From the NCBI RefSeq assembly GCF_029813835.1, contig NZ_JARVKV010000016.1, forward strand, positions 1 through 64,000: DNA of 64,000 bases, in the 5' to 3' direction. A program made the position numbers and the translations under genes. Origin of the DNA: Streptomyces sp. DH37 (lineage in GTDB: Bacteria; Actinomycetota; Actinomycetes; Streptomycetales; Streptomycetaceae). Under the pieces are notes generated by a model. The model was not told the DNA's origin. It was given only the letters and a program-made list of their open reading frames with translations, and searched no databases. Numbering within the stretch: the first letter of the stretch is position 1; every line of letters starts with the position of its first letter. Positions 27,101 to 35,011 of this stretch are shown here, piece by piece.

Positions 27101-28311
27101 AAGTCCAGCAGGGTGTTGACGAGCCGGCCCATGCGCAGCCCGTTGCGGCGGATGACCTCCAGCTCCTCGCGGACCTCCTCGTCCGCCCCGGCCAGCCGGC
27201 CGCGCAGCTCCTCCAGCGGGCCCATGATCAGGGTCAGGGGGGTGCGGAACTCATGGCTGATGTTGGAGAAGAACGCCGTCTTGGCGCGGTCCAGTTCGGC
27301 GAGCTCCTCGGCCCTGCGCTGCTGCGCCTGGTAACTGCGGGCACTGGCGATCCCCGCCGCGACGTGCCCGGCGGCCAGCTCGACGAATCCGCGGTAGTTG
27401 TCGTCCAGCGGCCGGTACCGGTTCAGCGCGGCCACCAGGAACCCGTACGGCGTGTCGCCCTGCTGCAGCAGCGGCACCACCAGCGCCTGCGTGGGCGGCT
27501 CCGTCCAGTCCCCGGCCGGCAGCCCGGCGAACCGGGCGCCGTCGAGCTCCACGAGCGCCGCCTCCCCCCGGGCCAGTACCGCCGCCGGCCACACCCCGCC
27601 CGGCTCGCCGGCCGGCAGCGTCGCCGGGGCGGCCGGGTGCCCGGCGGGCATTCCGGTCACATTCGCCAACCGGGCGGAACCGTCGTCCTGGAACAGGTAG
27701 GTCAGCGTGAACGGGAGGTCCCGCGGGTTGCGGCCGAGCTGCCGGCCGGCGAAGGCCAGCGTCTCCTGCTCGGTACGGATCACGCTGGGATCGGAGCCGA
27801 GGTCCCGCAGCGTCGCCATCCGTCGCTCACCGATGACCCGTTCGGTCTCCTCGCTGACCACGCACAGCATGCCGACCACCGCCCCGGCGTCGTCCCGCAG
27901 GGGGCTGTAGGAGAACGTGTGGTAGGTCTCCTCCGGGTACCCGGACCTCTCCAGGAACAGCAGCAGCGCTTCGTCCCAGGTCGCCTTCCCCGTGGTCAGC
28001 ACGGTGTCGATCCTGGGGCCGATGTCGTCCCAGATCTCCGCCCACACCTCGTTCGCCGACCGGCCCAGGGCCCACGGGTACTTCCGCCCCAGCGTGTCCC
28101 GGCGGTAAGCGGCGTTGCAGAAGAACGTCAGCCGCGGCCCCCACGCCATCCACATCGGGAACCGGGAGGACAGCAGGATGCTCACCGCCGTCCGCAGGCT
28201 CTGCGGCCAGCCGGCCGGCGGTCCCAGCGGGGTGGCCGCCCAGTCCACCGCGGCCAGGTCCCGGCCGATCTCGTCATCGGCGGCGAACACGCCGACCCCA
28301 GACGCTGTCAC
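24145..28311 (-). CDS. Hybrid histidine kinase-response regulator-PP2C phosphatase-HATPase protein
   Basis: A 1388-residue cytosolic multi-domain signalling protein. The order by eye is: PAS-like (about 20-160), GAF (about 175-330), HisKA with the H-box ISHEFRTP (His near 354), HATPase with N and G boxes (about 450-580), an acidic Pro/Glu linker, REC with IADDNAD and phospho-acceptor in VSDVMMPRMDG (Asp near 686), PAS/PAC (about 770-890), GAF (about 905-1050), SpoIIE-type PP2C (about 1065-1250, VGGDWYD, VGDCVGRG, LYTDGL, DDDMALL) and a C-terminal RsbW-like HATPase (about 1265-1385, GEACANAIEHG, GRGLILIHALMD). It can thus sense, relay phosphate and act on a STAS protein, which is encoded by the 4-nt-overlapping next gene. 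The GTG at 28311 has GAGGGG upstream. Confidence 0.92.
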   Translation of the reverse strand: MTASGVGVFAADDEIGRDLAAVDWAATPLGPPAGWPQSLRTAVSILLSSRFPMWMAWGPRLTFFCNAAYRRDTLGRKYPWALGRSANEVWAEIWDDIGPRIDTVLTTGKATWDEALLLFLERSGYPEETYHTFSYSPLRDDAGAVVGMLCVVSEETERVIGERRMATLRDLGSDPSVIRTEQETLAFAGRQLGRNPRDLPFTLTYLFQDDGSARLANVTGMPAGHPAAPATLPAGEPGGVWPAAVLARGEAALVELDGARFAGLPAGDWTEPPTQALVVPLLQQGDTPYGFLVAALNRYRPLDDNYRGFVELAAGHVAAGIASARSYQAQQRRAEELAELDRAKTAFFSNISHEFRTPLTLIMGPLEELRGRLAGADEEVREELEVIRRNGLRMGRLVNTLLDFSRIEAGRLRARFEPVDLAAVTAELASVFRSAVDRAGLAFEVDCPTLPEPVHLDRDMWEKVVLNLLSNALKFTFEGSIGVRLRAEEGQAVLLVSDTGIGVPAEELPRLFERFHRIENARARSNEGSGIGLALVKELVGLHGGTITADSVEGEGTVFTIRLPMGSARPPAGPAARAAEPFPASTAADPYLQEALRWLPRAGRDTVPEEPEEPEEPAPPAAEGAEGAPPGPGAARARVLIADDNADMREYLQRILAPNYRVTAVADGRAALEAVRADAPDLVVSDVMMPRMDGLELVAALRADSRTAGVPVLLLSARAGQEASIEGLESGADDYLVKPFSAAELLARVRAAVKLARLRNHHAQWRTALVDSLQEAFFVCDEEGAVVEINSAFTDILGYGPEGLPYRPKHPWWPDRETDPEAHHAIESAFAQIVGQTKGNYVTPVTHRDGHRLWVYASFNEVRDPDTGRRMVVGTFRDVTAERLTAQRETALAALSVRLSEAGSVPDALRAALDELRRVWRAPRALAVTWDGDGRPRPVAEAPAAAWGEPDDPVRGAVASLRGRTPLHPVATDGPAGTGITLEHPGGPLSLWVESSPERPFITEDHTLLAVLGGYLGQALQRVHAFEQQRETALTLQRAILGPDRLPGGFAVRYEPAARPLEVGGDWYDTVELPDGRIGIVVGDCVGRGLEAATVMGQLRSACRALLLQFADPAQVLTALDRFAALIPGAMCATVFCGVLDPATGRLVYSSAGHPPGILTHPDGTTELLDQGRSIPLAVQPDRPRPTGARTMPPASVLLLYTDGLVERRSRPLHAGIAEAAAAARKGLDASLEELADDIRTGLEPAGGYDDDMALLLYRHPRPLEVSFPADSAQLAPVRRTLRDWLERLEVGSRLTQAVLVAVGEACANAIEHGHRHNPGRTVRLTAGATAHGLHLVVADTGRWRTPRPEANAHRGRGLILIHALMDQVDIVTDDAGTTVEMHVRITR

Positions 28312-28457
28312 CGGACATCCCCTCGTTCACGCCGGTCAACCCCCGGCGCCGTCACTCCCACAGGCCGCGCCCACGGCCGGCCCGCGGCGTGCGCGTCCGT
28401 ACCGCCGTCCCGCCGCTCCGCGGGGAACACCGGTTCCGGCCCGGTCACCCTGATCAC
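28308..28457 (-). CDS. Possible 49-aa coupled small ORF upstream of the hybrid kinase
   Basis: A GTG start at 28457 overlaps the stop of the preceding 34-aa frame by GTGA, and its own stop overlaps the GTG of the hybrid kinase in the same way. The product is Arg/Pro/Gly-rich with no recognisable domain. Chained 4-nt overlaps suggest translational coupling, but chance is not excluded in GC-rich DNA. It may instead be a decayed gene or leader. Confidence 0.3.
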   Translation of the reverse strand: MIRVTGPEPVFPAERRDGGTDAHAAGRPWARPVGVTAPGVDRRERGDVR

Positions 28458-28558
28458 CGTGCCGTTCCCCTCCGGTCGGAGGCGCGCGTCGGGCCGGCCG
28501 TCTCACCGCGCCCAGGCAAGAGCAGGTCCAGCGGTTCGGCCCCGCTCGTGTCGTCCAT
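28454..28558 (-). CDS. Possible 34-aa small ORF, first of a coupled chain
   Basis: The ATG at 28558 has GGAG 5 nt upstream and GGAGG further up, and the frame begins MDDTSGAEPLDLLLPG. It ends at 28454 with a GTGA overlap into the next small frame. No family is recognised. Real translation is plausible as a leader peptide for the hybrid kinase. Confidence 0.3.
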   Translation of the reverse strand: MDDTSGAEPLDLLLPGRGETAGPTRASDRRGTAR

Positions 28559-28831
28559 CGTCTCCGCCCTCCTCACCGCCGCGTGTCACTGATGCGCATA
28601 TCCAGCGGAACGGCCACGATGCGTCGCGGCCGGTCCCGTAGGATAAACGCGTTCGGCCGCGGCCTCCGGCGCGCTCGGCCCAGGGGGTTCGCCCGTCCCG
28701 GGAACGGGCAGTCGATCAGCGTCCCGACGGATCCGCGCTCCACCGGGACCACCTCGGCTCCGTCCCCGGCGCAGCCCGCCCCCGGCCGCGCCCGGGAACG
28801 ACCGGATCGACCAGCGCGTACAGGAGAACGG
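28559..28831. other. Intergenic region between the divergent hybrid kinase and STAS genes
   Basis: It must hold promoters for both directions. On the plus strand TAGGAT (about 28637-28642), a perfect actinomycete -10, is followed by AT-rich AAACGCG, but I find no good -35 at the right distance. No sigma-B-type GTTT/GGGTAC pair is present. No other gene is seen. Confidence 0.4.
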
Positions 28832-29188
28832 GTGTCCGACCGAGATCTGACCGTCACGCTCCGCCTCCACCCCGCGGGCCCCTGCCTGCTGGAGGTGTCC
28901 GGGGAACTGGACCACCACACCGCCGACCGCATGCGCGAGGTGCTGAACGAGCTGCCCCGCACGGACGGGACCGCGCTCGTCATCGACCTGTCCGGGCTGG
29001 TCTACTGCGACTCCAGCGGCATCACCGTCCTGATCACGGCCTACCACCTCACCCAGGCCACGGGCGGCCGGCTGGCGCTCGCCGGTCTCGACGACGACAT
29101 CATGCGCGTCTTCGGCATCGTCGGACTGGATCAGATCTTCACCTTCCACGACACCGTCGAGGAGGCCGTGGCGGCCCTCACCGGCTGA
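28832..29188 (+). CDS. STAS-domain anti-sigma factor antagonist
   Basis: A 118-residue STAS protein of the SpoIIAA/RsbV type, with phosphorylatable Ser in LSGLVYCDSSGITVLI. The GTG at 28832 follows AGGAGA by 5 nt, which fixes the start although the frame is open further upstream. It is divergent from the hybrid kinase and convergent with the kinase-TPR gene. It is one of several partner-switching proteins in the region and probably reverses inhibition of a sigma factor by an HATPase anti-sigma factor. Confidence 0.87.
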   Translation: MSDRDLTVTLRLHPAGPCLLEVSGELDHHTADRMREVLNELPRTDGTALVIDLSGLVYCDSSGITVLITAYHLTQATGGRLALAGLDDDIMRVFGIVGLDQIFTFHDTVEEAVAALTG

Positions 29189-29223
29189 CCGGTCCGCGGC
29201 CCCCGGGCCTGCGGTCGCGGTCG

Positions 29224-30861
29224 TCAGGCGCCGTGCTCCTCGCCCGGACCGCCCGGGGCCGCCACCCGGCGGTACAGCTCGGCGGCCTCGGCGCTGCGGC
29301 CGAGCCGCTCCAGGCAGTGCGCCTCGTCGTTCCTGCTGGCCAGCGCGTCGGGATGGTCGGCGCCCAGGACCCGTGCCCTGACGCGGGAGACCCGGCGGCA
29401 CAGCCCCAGCGCCTCCTCCCAGCGGCCCAGCCGCCCCAGCGCGACGGCGGTCTCGCGGTGGCTGGCCAGGGTGTCGGGGTGCTCCGGACCCAGCACCCGC
29501 TCGCGCCCGGCGGCGACCGCGCGGGCCTCGTCCAGGGCCTCCTCCCAGCGGTCCAGCCGCCCCAGCGCGTGGGCGACCTCGTGGCGGCTGGCCAGGGTGT
29601 CGGGGTGCTCCGGACCCAGCACCCGCTCGCGTTCGACGGCGACCGCGCGGTGCGCCCGCCCCGCCTCGTCCCAGCGGCCCAGCCGGCCCAGGCTCAGTCC
29701 GGCGCTGTGCCGGTTGGCGAACACCGCCAGCAGGTCGGATGCGGGGTGCTTGCCGCCGGGCGGGTCCAGGACGCCCCGGTCGGCGTGGACCGGCCCCGCC
29801 GGTACGGTCCGGCCGGCCGCCCCGACTGCCCCGGCGGGCCCGGTCCACGGGCCGCTGAGGGCTCCGGGGAGGCCGGGGGACGCGGGGGAGCCCGGGTGCG
29901 GCGACCAGCCGGCGGCCTTGGCGCCGGTGCTCATGCCGTGGGTCCACGCCGGGAGCCGGTGGGCGGACCGGGGCGGCCGGAGCGGGGCCGGCCGCCCGTC
30001 CGGGCTCCCGGCGCGGCGGGCCGCCGCGGTACGGCGGCCGAGTTCGGCGGCGTCCTCGGGGCGCTCGTCCGGGTCCTTGGCGAGCAGGTCGAGGATGATC
30101 CGCTCCAGTTCCACGGGCAGGTCGGGACGGATGTCGCGCGGCGGGCGCGGCGCGGTCTCGCGGTGGCCGACGAGGATGCCCCAGGTGTCCTCGAGGTCGA
30201 AGGGCGGGGCGCCGGTGGCGATCTCGTACAGCACGCAGCCGAGCGAGTACAGGTCGCTGCGGTGGTCGAGGTGGGCCCCGGCTATCTGCTCGGGCGACAT
30301 GTAGTGCGGGGTGCCCATGGCGACGCCGCTGCCGCTGAGCTTGGCGGTGAAGCCGATGTCGTGGCCGAGCCGGGCGATGCCGAAGTCGCAGATCTTCACC
30401 GTGCCGTCGGCGGTGCGCATCACGTTGGCCGGCTTGAGGTCGCGGTGCACGATGCCCTGGTCGTGGGTGTAGGCGAGGGCGGCGGCGACCTGCTCGGCGA
30501 TCTCGAAGAGGTCGGGCACGGGCAGCGGCCGCCGGCCGCCCAGCTCCAGGAGCTGGCTGAGGTTGTGCCCGCTCAGCAGCTCCATCACCAGGTAGAGCAC
30601 CCCGTCGTGCTCGCCGAAGTCGTGGACGACGGTCACCCCGCGGTGCTGGAGCGAGGCGGCGACGCGGGCCTCGCGGCGGAAGCGCTCGCGCAGCGCCCGC
30701 ACGCCGTGCGGATCGGTCTGCCCGCCCAGCGGCTTGAGGCACTTGACGGCGACCTCGCGGTCCAGCGACTCGTCGTGCGCCCGCCACACCTGCCCCATGC
30801 CGCCGCGTCCGGCGAGGTCCAGCAGCCGGTACCGGCCCTGGATCAGTGTGCTCTCCCTCAT
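29224..30861 (-). CDS. Ser/Thr protein kinase with C-terminal TPR repeats
   Basis: 545 residues. An N-terminal Hanks-type kinase (about 9-275) has the glycine loop GRGGMG, Lys40 in VAVK, HRDLKPANV (Asp141) and DFG (Asp159), so it should be active. There is no transmembrane segment or PASTA domain; instead a Pro-rich linker leads to at least three about 40-residue TPR units of the type RVLGPEHPDTLASR (about 420-535). It is therefore a cytosolic kinase with a protein-binding tail. Near-identical DNA of about 40 bp recurs at about 29467 and 29587 within the TPRs, a sign of recent repeat duplication. ATG 30861 begins the conserved start; the ribosome site is weak. Confidence 0.9.
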   Translation of the reverse strand: MRESTLIQGRYRLLDLAGRGGMGQVWRAHDESLDREVAVKCLKPLGGQTDPHGVRALRERFRREARVAASLQHRGVTVVHDFGEHDGVLYLVMELLSGHNLSQLLELGGRRPLPVPDLFEIAEQVAAALAYTHDQGIVHRDLKPANVMRTADGTVKICDFGIARLGHDIGFTAKLSGSGVAMGTPHYMSPEQIAGAHLDHRSDLYSLGCVLYEIATGAPPFDLEDTWGILVGHRETAPRPPRDIRPDLPVELERIILDLLAKDPDERPEDAAELGRRTAAARRAGSPDGRPAPLRPPRSAHRLPAWTHGMSTGAKAAGWSPHPGSPASPGLPGALSGPWTGPAGAVGAAGRTVPAGPVHADRGVLDPPGGKHPASDLLAVFANRHSAGLSLGRLGRWDEAGRAHRAVAVERERVLGPEHPDTLASRHEVAHALGRLDRWEEALDEARAVAAGRERVLGPEHPDTLASHRETAVALGRLGRWEEALGLCRRVSRVRARVLGADHPDALASRNDEAHCLERLGRSAEAAELYRRVAAPGGPGEEHGA

Positions 30862-31093
30862 CGCGCGCTGCCGCCCCCCTCTCTCGCCCGTGCCGCCCCC
30901 CGGCCCGCCCAGTATGAGCCCTTTCCTGACCGAGTGGTAAGGCGATGGAGCCGTGTCGGAGTGTGCCGGTGCGCACCGGAGCGCCACCACGGGGCGGCGT
31001 GCGCGGGTTTCGGCGCGGGCCGTGCGGCAACTGTGAGCCGGGGCGAATCGCCCGGAACGCACCGGGAGCCCGACGAGGACGAGGGAGAAGCGG

Positions 31094-31795
31094 ATGTCCG
31101 GACCTGTGCCCCTGCGCGTGCGCGCCACCCGGGCGGGCTTCCGGCGGCTCGCCCGGCTGCGCCACGCCCCCGCCTTCCATCCCGACGGGCTGACCTGCGC
31201 CGGCGAGATGGTGATGCCCGGTCTCTCCGGGGCGCCCTGGGGCGTCCCCTGGCTGGACGGGCTCGGCCGGTACGCGTGCGAGGTGCGGCTGTCGCGGGGC
31301 GCCGGTCTGCCCCGGCCGCTGCCCGACTGGCTCGGGCTCGCCGTCCGGGCACTGGACGCGGGCGGGCCGGGACGGCCCGTGGACCTGCTGATGACCAGCA
31401 GCGCCCGCCCCCCGGTGCTCCGCCGGCTGCCCCTGCCGCGCGGCGACGCGCTGGGCGGCCCGTACAGCAGTCTGCTGACCTACCGCGTCGGCGGGCGCGA
31501 CATGGTGCTGGCCGCCTTCCCGCGCCGGCGGCTGCGCCCGGTCCACGGCAGCCCGCCCGCCCTGCGGCGGGCGCTCGAGGAGGGGCCGCTGGTGTTCGAC
31601 CTGCGGGCGGCCGAGCCGCTGGGCCGGTGGCGGACCTTCGCGGTGCTCACCGTCCGCTCGCCGCTGCGCGAGCCGTCCCGCTCCACCCCGGGCTTCGACG
31701 TCCACCGCCACAGCCTGCCGGACCTGGCGCCGGGCACGGCGTTCGCGGCGGTGCGGCCCGCGGCGTACGAGGGGTCCCGGGAGGGCCGCGGCTGA
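31094..31795 (+). CDS. Conserved protein, possibly catalase-fold related
   Basis: 233 residues, Arg-rich, with an early HPDGLTCAGEM stretch followed by VRLSRGAGLPRPLPDWLGLAVR and LLMTSS. This order resembles the heme-fold (catalase-like) proteins of actinomycetes, but no heme-ligand motif is certain, so the function is unassigned. The ATG at 31094 has an AGGGAG ribosome site 9-10 nt upstream. It is divergent from the Ser/Thr kinase gene. It ends 20 nt before the sigma-B promoter of the next gene, so that gene is probably transcribed separately. Confidence 0.6.
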   Translation: MSGPVPLRVRATRAGFRRLARLRHAPAFHPDGLTCAGEMVMPGLSGAPWGVPWLDGLGRYACEVRLSRGAGLPRPLPDWLGLAVRALDAGGPGRPVDLLMTSSARPPVLRRLPLPRGDALGGPYSSLLTYRVGGRDMVLAAFPRRRLRPVHGSPPALRRALEEGPLVFDLRAAEPLGRWRTFAVLTVRSPLREPSRSTPGFDVHRHSLPDLAPGTAFAAVRPAAYEGSREGRG

Positions 31796-31814
31796 AGAGG
31801 CGTCACACCGTGCC

Positions 31815-31839
31815 GTTTCCCTCCGGGGGGCGGGGGTAC
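31815..31839 (+). promoter_or_regulatory. Perfect sigma-B-type promoter (GTTT-N15-GGGTAC)
   Basis: GTTT at 31815-31818 and GGGTAC at 31834-31839 with exactly 15 nt between, matching the Streptomyces sigma-B consensus. Transcription would start near 31846, giving a 36-nt leader to the DUF4383 gene. Confidence 0.8.
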
Positions 31840-31881
31840 TTCGTACCGGCCGGTATCCGATCCGTAGTGGAGATGATGACG

Positions 31882-32334
31882 ATGGCCAGCACAGGTCCGA
31901 GGACCGCGGGAACGGCGCACCGGGCGCCCGTGATCACCGCCGCCAAGGTGGTGTCCGCGGTATTCCTGCTGGTGGGGATCCTGGGGTTCATCCCCGGCAT
32001 CACCACGGACTACGGCGACATGGAGTTCGCCGGACACGAATCGGGCGCCATGCTGCTCGGTGTCTTCAAGGTGTCGATCCTGCACAACCTGGTCCACCTC
32101 GCCTTCGGCGTCGTCGGACTGGCGATGGCCCGCAGCGCCGCCGGGGCCAAGACCTACCTGATCGGCGGAGGCGCCGTCTACCTGGTGCTCTGGCTCTACG
32201 GGCTGATCATCGACAAGGACAGCGGCGCGAACTTCGTGCCCCTGAACACGGCCGACGACTGGCTCCACTTCGTGCTGGGCGTGGGCATGATCGCGCTCGG
32301 CGTGATCCTGGGCCGCCGTGCCGTCAGGGCCTGA
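31882..32334 (+). CDS. DUF4383 small integral membrane protein
   Basis: A 150-residue protein with four hydrophobic helices (VVSAVFLLVGILGFIPG; VSILHNLVHLAFGVVGLAMA; GGAVYLVLWLYGLII; WLHFVLGVGMIALGVILG) and the conserved NTADDWLHF loop of the DUF4383 family, whose role is unknown. GGAG is 9 nt upstream of ATG 31882; in-frame ATGs at 31873 and 31876 are too close to it. A consensus sigma-B promoter lies directly upstream, so it should be induced by osmotic or general stress. It lies near the stressosome operon. Confidence 0.85.
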   Translation: MASTGPRTAGTAHRAPVITAAKVVSAVFLLVGILGFIPGITTDYGDMEFAGHESGAMLLGVFKVSILHNLVHLAFGVVGLAMARSAAGAKTYLIGGGAVYLVLWLYGLIIDKDSGANFVPLNTADDWLHFVLGVGMIALGVILGRRAVRA

Positions 32335-32460
32335 CCCGCGAGCCCGCCGCGGCGGGACGGCCCCGGGCCGTCCCGCCGACCGTTCCGCCGGCCGCCCCCG
32401 CCGCGGCCGGCCACCGACCGCCCGGAGGAGCCGGGAGGGATGAGACGAGGAGGTCCCACC

Positions 32461-33324
32461 ATGCCGCCCGCGCCGCCCGCGGGAGCCGCCGAGCTCCTCT
32501 TCGTCGGCAACGCCACCCTCCTCATCCGCTACGGCGAGCTGACGCTGCTGACCGATCCCAACTTCCTCCACCGCGGTCAGCACGCCTACCTGGGCAAGGG
32601 GCTGCTGTCCCGGCGGCTGAAGGACCCGGCCCTGCGGGTGGAGGACCTCCCGCGGGACCTGGACGCGGTGGTCCTGTCCCATCTGCACGGCGACCACTGG
32701 GACCGGGTCGCCCGCCGCAACCTGCCCCGCTCGCTGCCGATCGTCACCACCCCGCACGCCTCGCGGCGGCTGCAGGGGCTGCACGGGTTCAGCCGTGCCA
32801 CGGGGTTGCCCACCTGGCACGACCACGTCCTGGTGCGCGGCGGCAGCCAGGTGCGGATCACGGCCCTGCCCGGCCGCCACGGCCCGGGGGCGGTGGACTT
32901 CCTGCTGCCCCCGGTGATGGGCAGCCTGCTGGAGTTCGGCGACGCGGGAGGGGCCGTGCGGCTGCGGCTGTACGTCTCCGGCGACACCCTGATGTTCCCG
33001 GGGATCCACGAGATCGCGCGCCTGTGCCCGGACATCCACCTGGCCGTGGTCCATCTGGGCGGCACCCGGCTCCCCGGAGGGCTGCTGGTGACCATGGACG
33101 CGCTCCAGGGGGCCGACCTCGTCTCCGTGCTGCGGCCGCGCCGCGTGCTGCCGGTGCACTACGACGACTACACCGTCATGAAGTCCCCCCTGTCGGACTT
33201 CCTCCGGGAGGCGGAGCGGCCGGGCTTCCCCTCCGGCGTGCTGCACTGCCCCCGGGGGGAGCGGGTGACCGTCGACGCCGACGGCCCGGTCGAGGCCGGC
33301 CCGGCGGACCCGTCCCGACCCTGA
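32461..33324 (+). CDS. Metallo-beta-lactamase-fold hydrolase (UlaG-like)
   Basis: 287 residues. The metal motif HLHGDHWD and further His/Asp residues in LPGRHG, SGDTLMF and VLPVHYDDY fit the UlaG-like branch of the metallo-beta-lactamase fold (lactonases and phosphodiesterases). The substrate is unknown. GAGGAGG 6 nt before ATG 32461 fixes the start; an ATG at 32440 lies upstream of that site and is not used. It follows the DUF4383 gene by 126 nt, in the same direction. Confidence 0.85.
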   Translation: MPPAPPAGAAELLFVGNATLLIRYGELTLLTDPNFLHRGQHAYLGKGLLSRRLKDPALRVEDLPRDLDAVVLSHLHGDHWDRVARRNLPRSLPIVTTPHASRRLQGLHGFSRATGLPTWHDHVLVRGGSQVRITALPGRHGPGAVDFLLPPVMGSLLEFGDAGGAVRLRLYVSGDTLMFPGIHEIARLCPDIHLAVVHLGGTRLPGGLLVTMDALQGADLVSVLRPRRVLPVHYDDYTVMKSPLSDFLREAERPGFPSGVLHCPRGERVTVDADGPVEAGPADPSRP

Positions 33325-33359
33325 CACACCCGACACACCCGACGTCCCTGATACCCCCG

Positions 33360-33381
33360 CCTCCGGAGCCGGCTCCGGAGG
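33360..33381. repeat. 22-bp perfect palindrome between two plus-strand genes
   Basis: An 11-bp arm CCTCCGGAGCC is directly followed by its complement, with no spacer, 36 nt after the metallo-hydrolase stop and 26 nt before the next start. It may be a terminator or an operator of the small downstream gene. Confidence 0.55.
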
Positions 33382-33407
33382 GGAACACCGAAAGGAAGGC
33401 CCACCAG

Positions 33408-33671
33408 GTGCCGAGCACGAGCACGATCACGGCCCAGCACGTACGGGAGCTGCTCCGCTCCCCCGACCCCGACCCCCGGCTGGTCCTGCTGGAGGGCCGG
33501 CCGCGGGTCGTGTCCGCCGCCGAGGCGGGCACGGACCGCTACCGCGGAGCCGTGGAGGTCGTCTCCCGCGACGACCTCACCGCCCGGCTCGGCTCCGCCG
33601 ACCCCTCCGACCAGGAGCTGGAGACCCTGGCGTCCCGGCTGCAGACCGTGGTCGCGGAGCTGGGGGGCTGA
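33408..33671 (+). CDS. Small conserved hypothetical protein, 87 aa
   Basis: An 87-residue acidic soluble protein, VPSTSTITAQHVREL onward, with no known motif. AAGGAAGG about 9 nt before the GTG at 33408 supports translation. It lies between the metallo-hydrolase and the convergent stressosome operon, and a 22-bp palindrome precedes it. Function unknown. Confidence 0.55.
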   Translation: MPSTSTITAQHVRELLRSPDPDPRLVLLEGRPRVVSAAEAGTDRYRGAVEVVSRDDLTARLGSADPSDQELETLASRLQTVVAELGG

Positions 33672-33726
33672 GAGCCCCGGGCCGCGCGCGCCGCGCGGTG
33701 GCGAGGCCGTACGCGTCCCGCCCGCC

Positions 33727-35004
33727 TCAGGCGGGCGGGACGCGTACGGCCAGGGCCAGTGTGTCGTCGGGGTGCAGGATGACCGTGTGCATGTCCTCGG
33801 CGACGGCGCCGGGGACCTCCTCGATGGGCCTGTCCGCATGGCGGCGGACCGTCTCGGCCAGCCGCTCCTCGCCCTCGCGCGGGTCCCTGCGGCTCTCGGT
33901 GAGGCCGTCGGTGTAGAGGACGAGCAGGTCCCCGGGCTCCATCCGGGTGTGCAGCAGGCGCTCGCTGCCCGGCAGCGGGTAGCCGATGCCGCGGCCGCGC
34001 ACCTCCAGGTACTCGGGCTCGCCCCCGGCCGGCAGCAGCAGCGCCGGCGGGTGGCTGCCGTTGGCCAGGAACAGGTCGCCGGTGGCCGGGTTGATCCGGG
34101 CGAGCAGCACGGTGGACATCAGCTCGCTGTCGAAGGGCATCAGGATCTCGGCCGTCCGGGCGATGATCGACTCCAGCGGGTGCCCCTCCAGGGCCAGGGT
34201 CCGCACCGCGTGGGTGACGTTGAGGGCGCCTCGGGTGCTGGTCACGCCGTGGCCGAGCGCGTCGACGACGGTGATGTGGACGGTGCCGTCGGGCAGCTGG
34301 AGCCAGTCGTACAGGTCTCCGCCGGTGGGGGCGTCGGTGCCGGCCGGCGCGTAGTGGACGGCCATCTCCAGGCCGTCCACCGCGATCGGCGGGGGCCGCA
34401 GCGCGTCCTCCAGTTCGCGCAGGGTCTGGCCGTGGGCCTTGCGCAGCTGCTCGTCGCGCTCCTCGAGCTGGACGTAGAGGGCGAGGGTGCCCCGGTTGGT
34501 CTCGGCGAGTTCGTGCTTGAGCCGCCGGTGCTCGGCGGTGAGGGCGTCGATGCGGGCCAGCGCCGCCCTCAGCTCCTGTTCCACCGCGTGGATCTCCGAC
34601 GACGGGCAGCCGCTCCCGGCCGCCTGCCCGCTGCCGTTCTGGGCGGGTACGACGGGGCCCCCGCCGCCGCGCCGCCCCGACAGCGGCATCCGCCAGGTGA
34701 CCGAGCCGCCGGTGGTGAACTGGGCGGGGAGCGGCAGGTCGGCGATGCCCTCGCGGTCGGCCGTCAGATCGCTGAGGGTGCTGAGGGTGACGACGAGCTG
34801 CCCCGCCGACCCGCCGGAGGACGGTTCGGCGGACGTCTCCAGCCGGACCGGCCGCCCCGCCGCGATCTCGGTGCGCGCCAGGTCCACCGCGGACATCACC
34901 AGACGGGCCCTGGTCTCGACCGGCAGCCGGTGGGCGCGCGCGACCCCGCGCACCGCCTGCCGCAGGCTCGGCAGCGTGTGGTGGGAAGTGGTGTTGTCGG
35001 TCAT
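33727..35004 (-). CDS. RsbU-like PP2C phosphatase with N-terminal HATPase-like region
   Basis: 425 residues: an N-terminal HATPase-like segment that lacks clear N/G boxes (about 10-110), a coiled coil (about 140-200) and a SpoIIE/RsbU PP2C domain (about 205-423). The PP2C domain has intact motifs (TGGDLYDW, VVDALGHG, LYTDGLTE, PDDTLALAV). Predicted role: dephosphorylate a STAS antagonist in response to RsbT. It is the last gene of the stressosome operon and begins 8 nt after the HATPase-PP2C gene. The RsbT-binding N-terminus of classical RsbU is replaced, so the activation mode may differ. Confidence 0.85.
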   Translation of the reverse strand: MTDNTTSHHTLPSLRQAVRGVARAHRLPVETRARLVMSAVDLARTEIAAGRPVRLETSAEPSSGGSAGQLVVTLSTLSDLTADREGIADLPLPAQFTTGGSVTWRMPLSGRRGGGGPVVPAQNGSGQAAGSGCPSSEIHAVEQELRAALARIDALTAEHRRLKHELAETNRGTLALYVQLEERDEQLRKAHGQTLRELEDALRPPPIAVDGLEMAVHYAPAGTDAPTGGDLYDWLQLPDGTVHITVVDALGHGVTSTRGALNVTHAVRTLALEGHPLESIIARTAEILMPFDSELMSTVLLARINPATGDLFLANGSHPPALLLPAGGEPEYLEVRGRGIGYPLPGSERLLHTRMEPGDLLVLYTDGLTESRRDPREGEERLAETVRRHADRPIEEVPGAVAEDMHTVILHPDDTLALAVRVPPA

Positions 35005-35011
35005 GGAACCT

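Noticed and set aside
28457..28477. Sequence similar to the -35 half of the DUF4383 sigma-B promoter
   Set aside because: It shares about 20 bases (CACCGTGCCGTT onward) but has no GGGTA box at the right distance.
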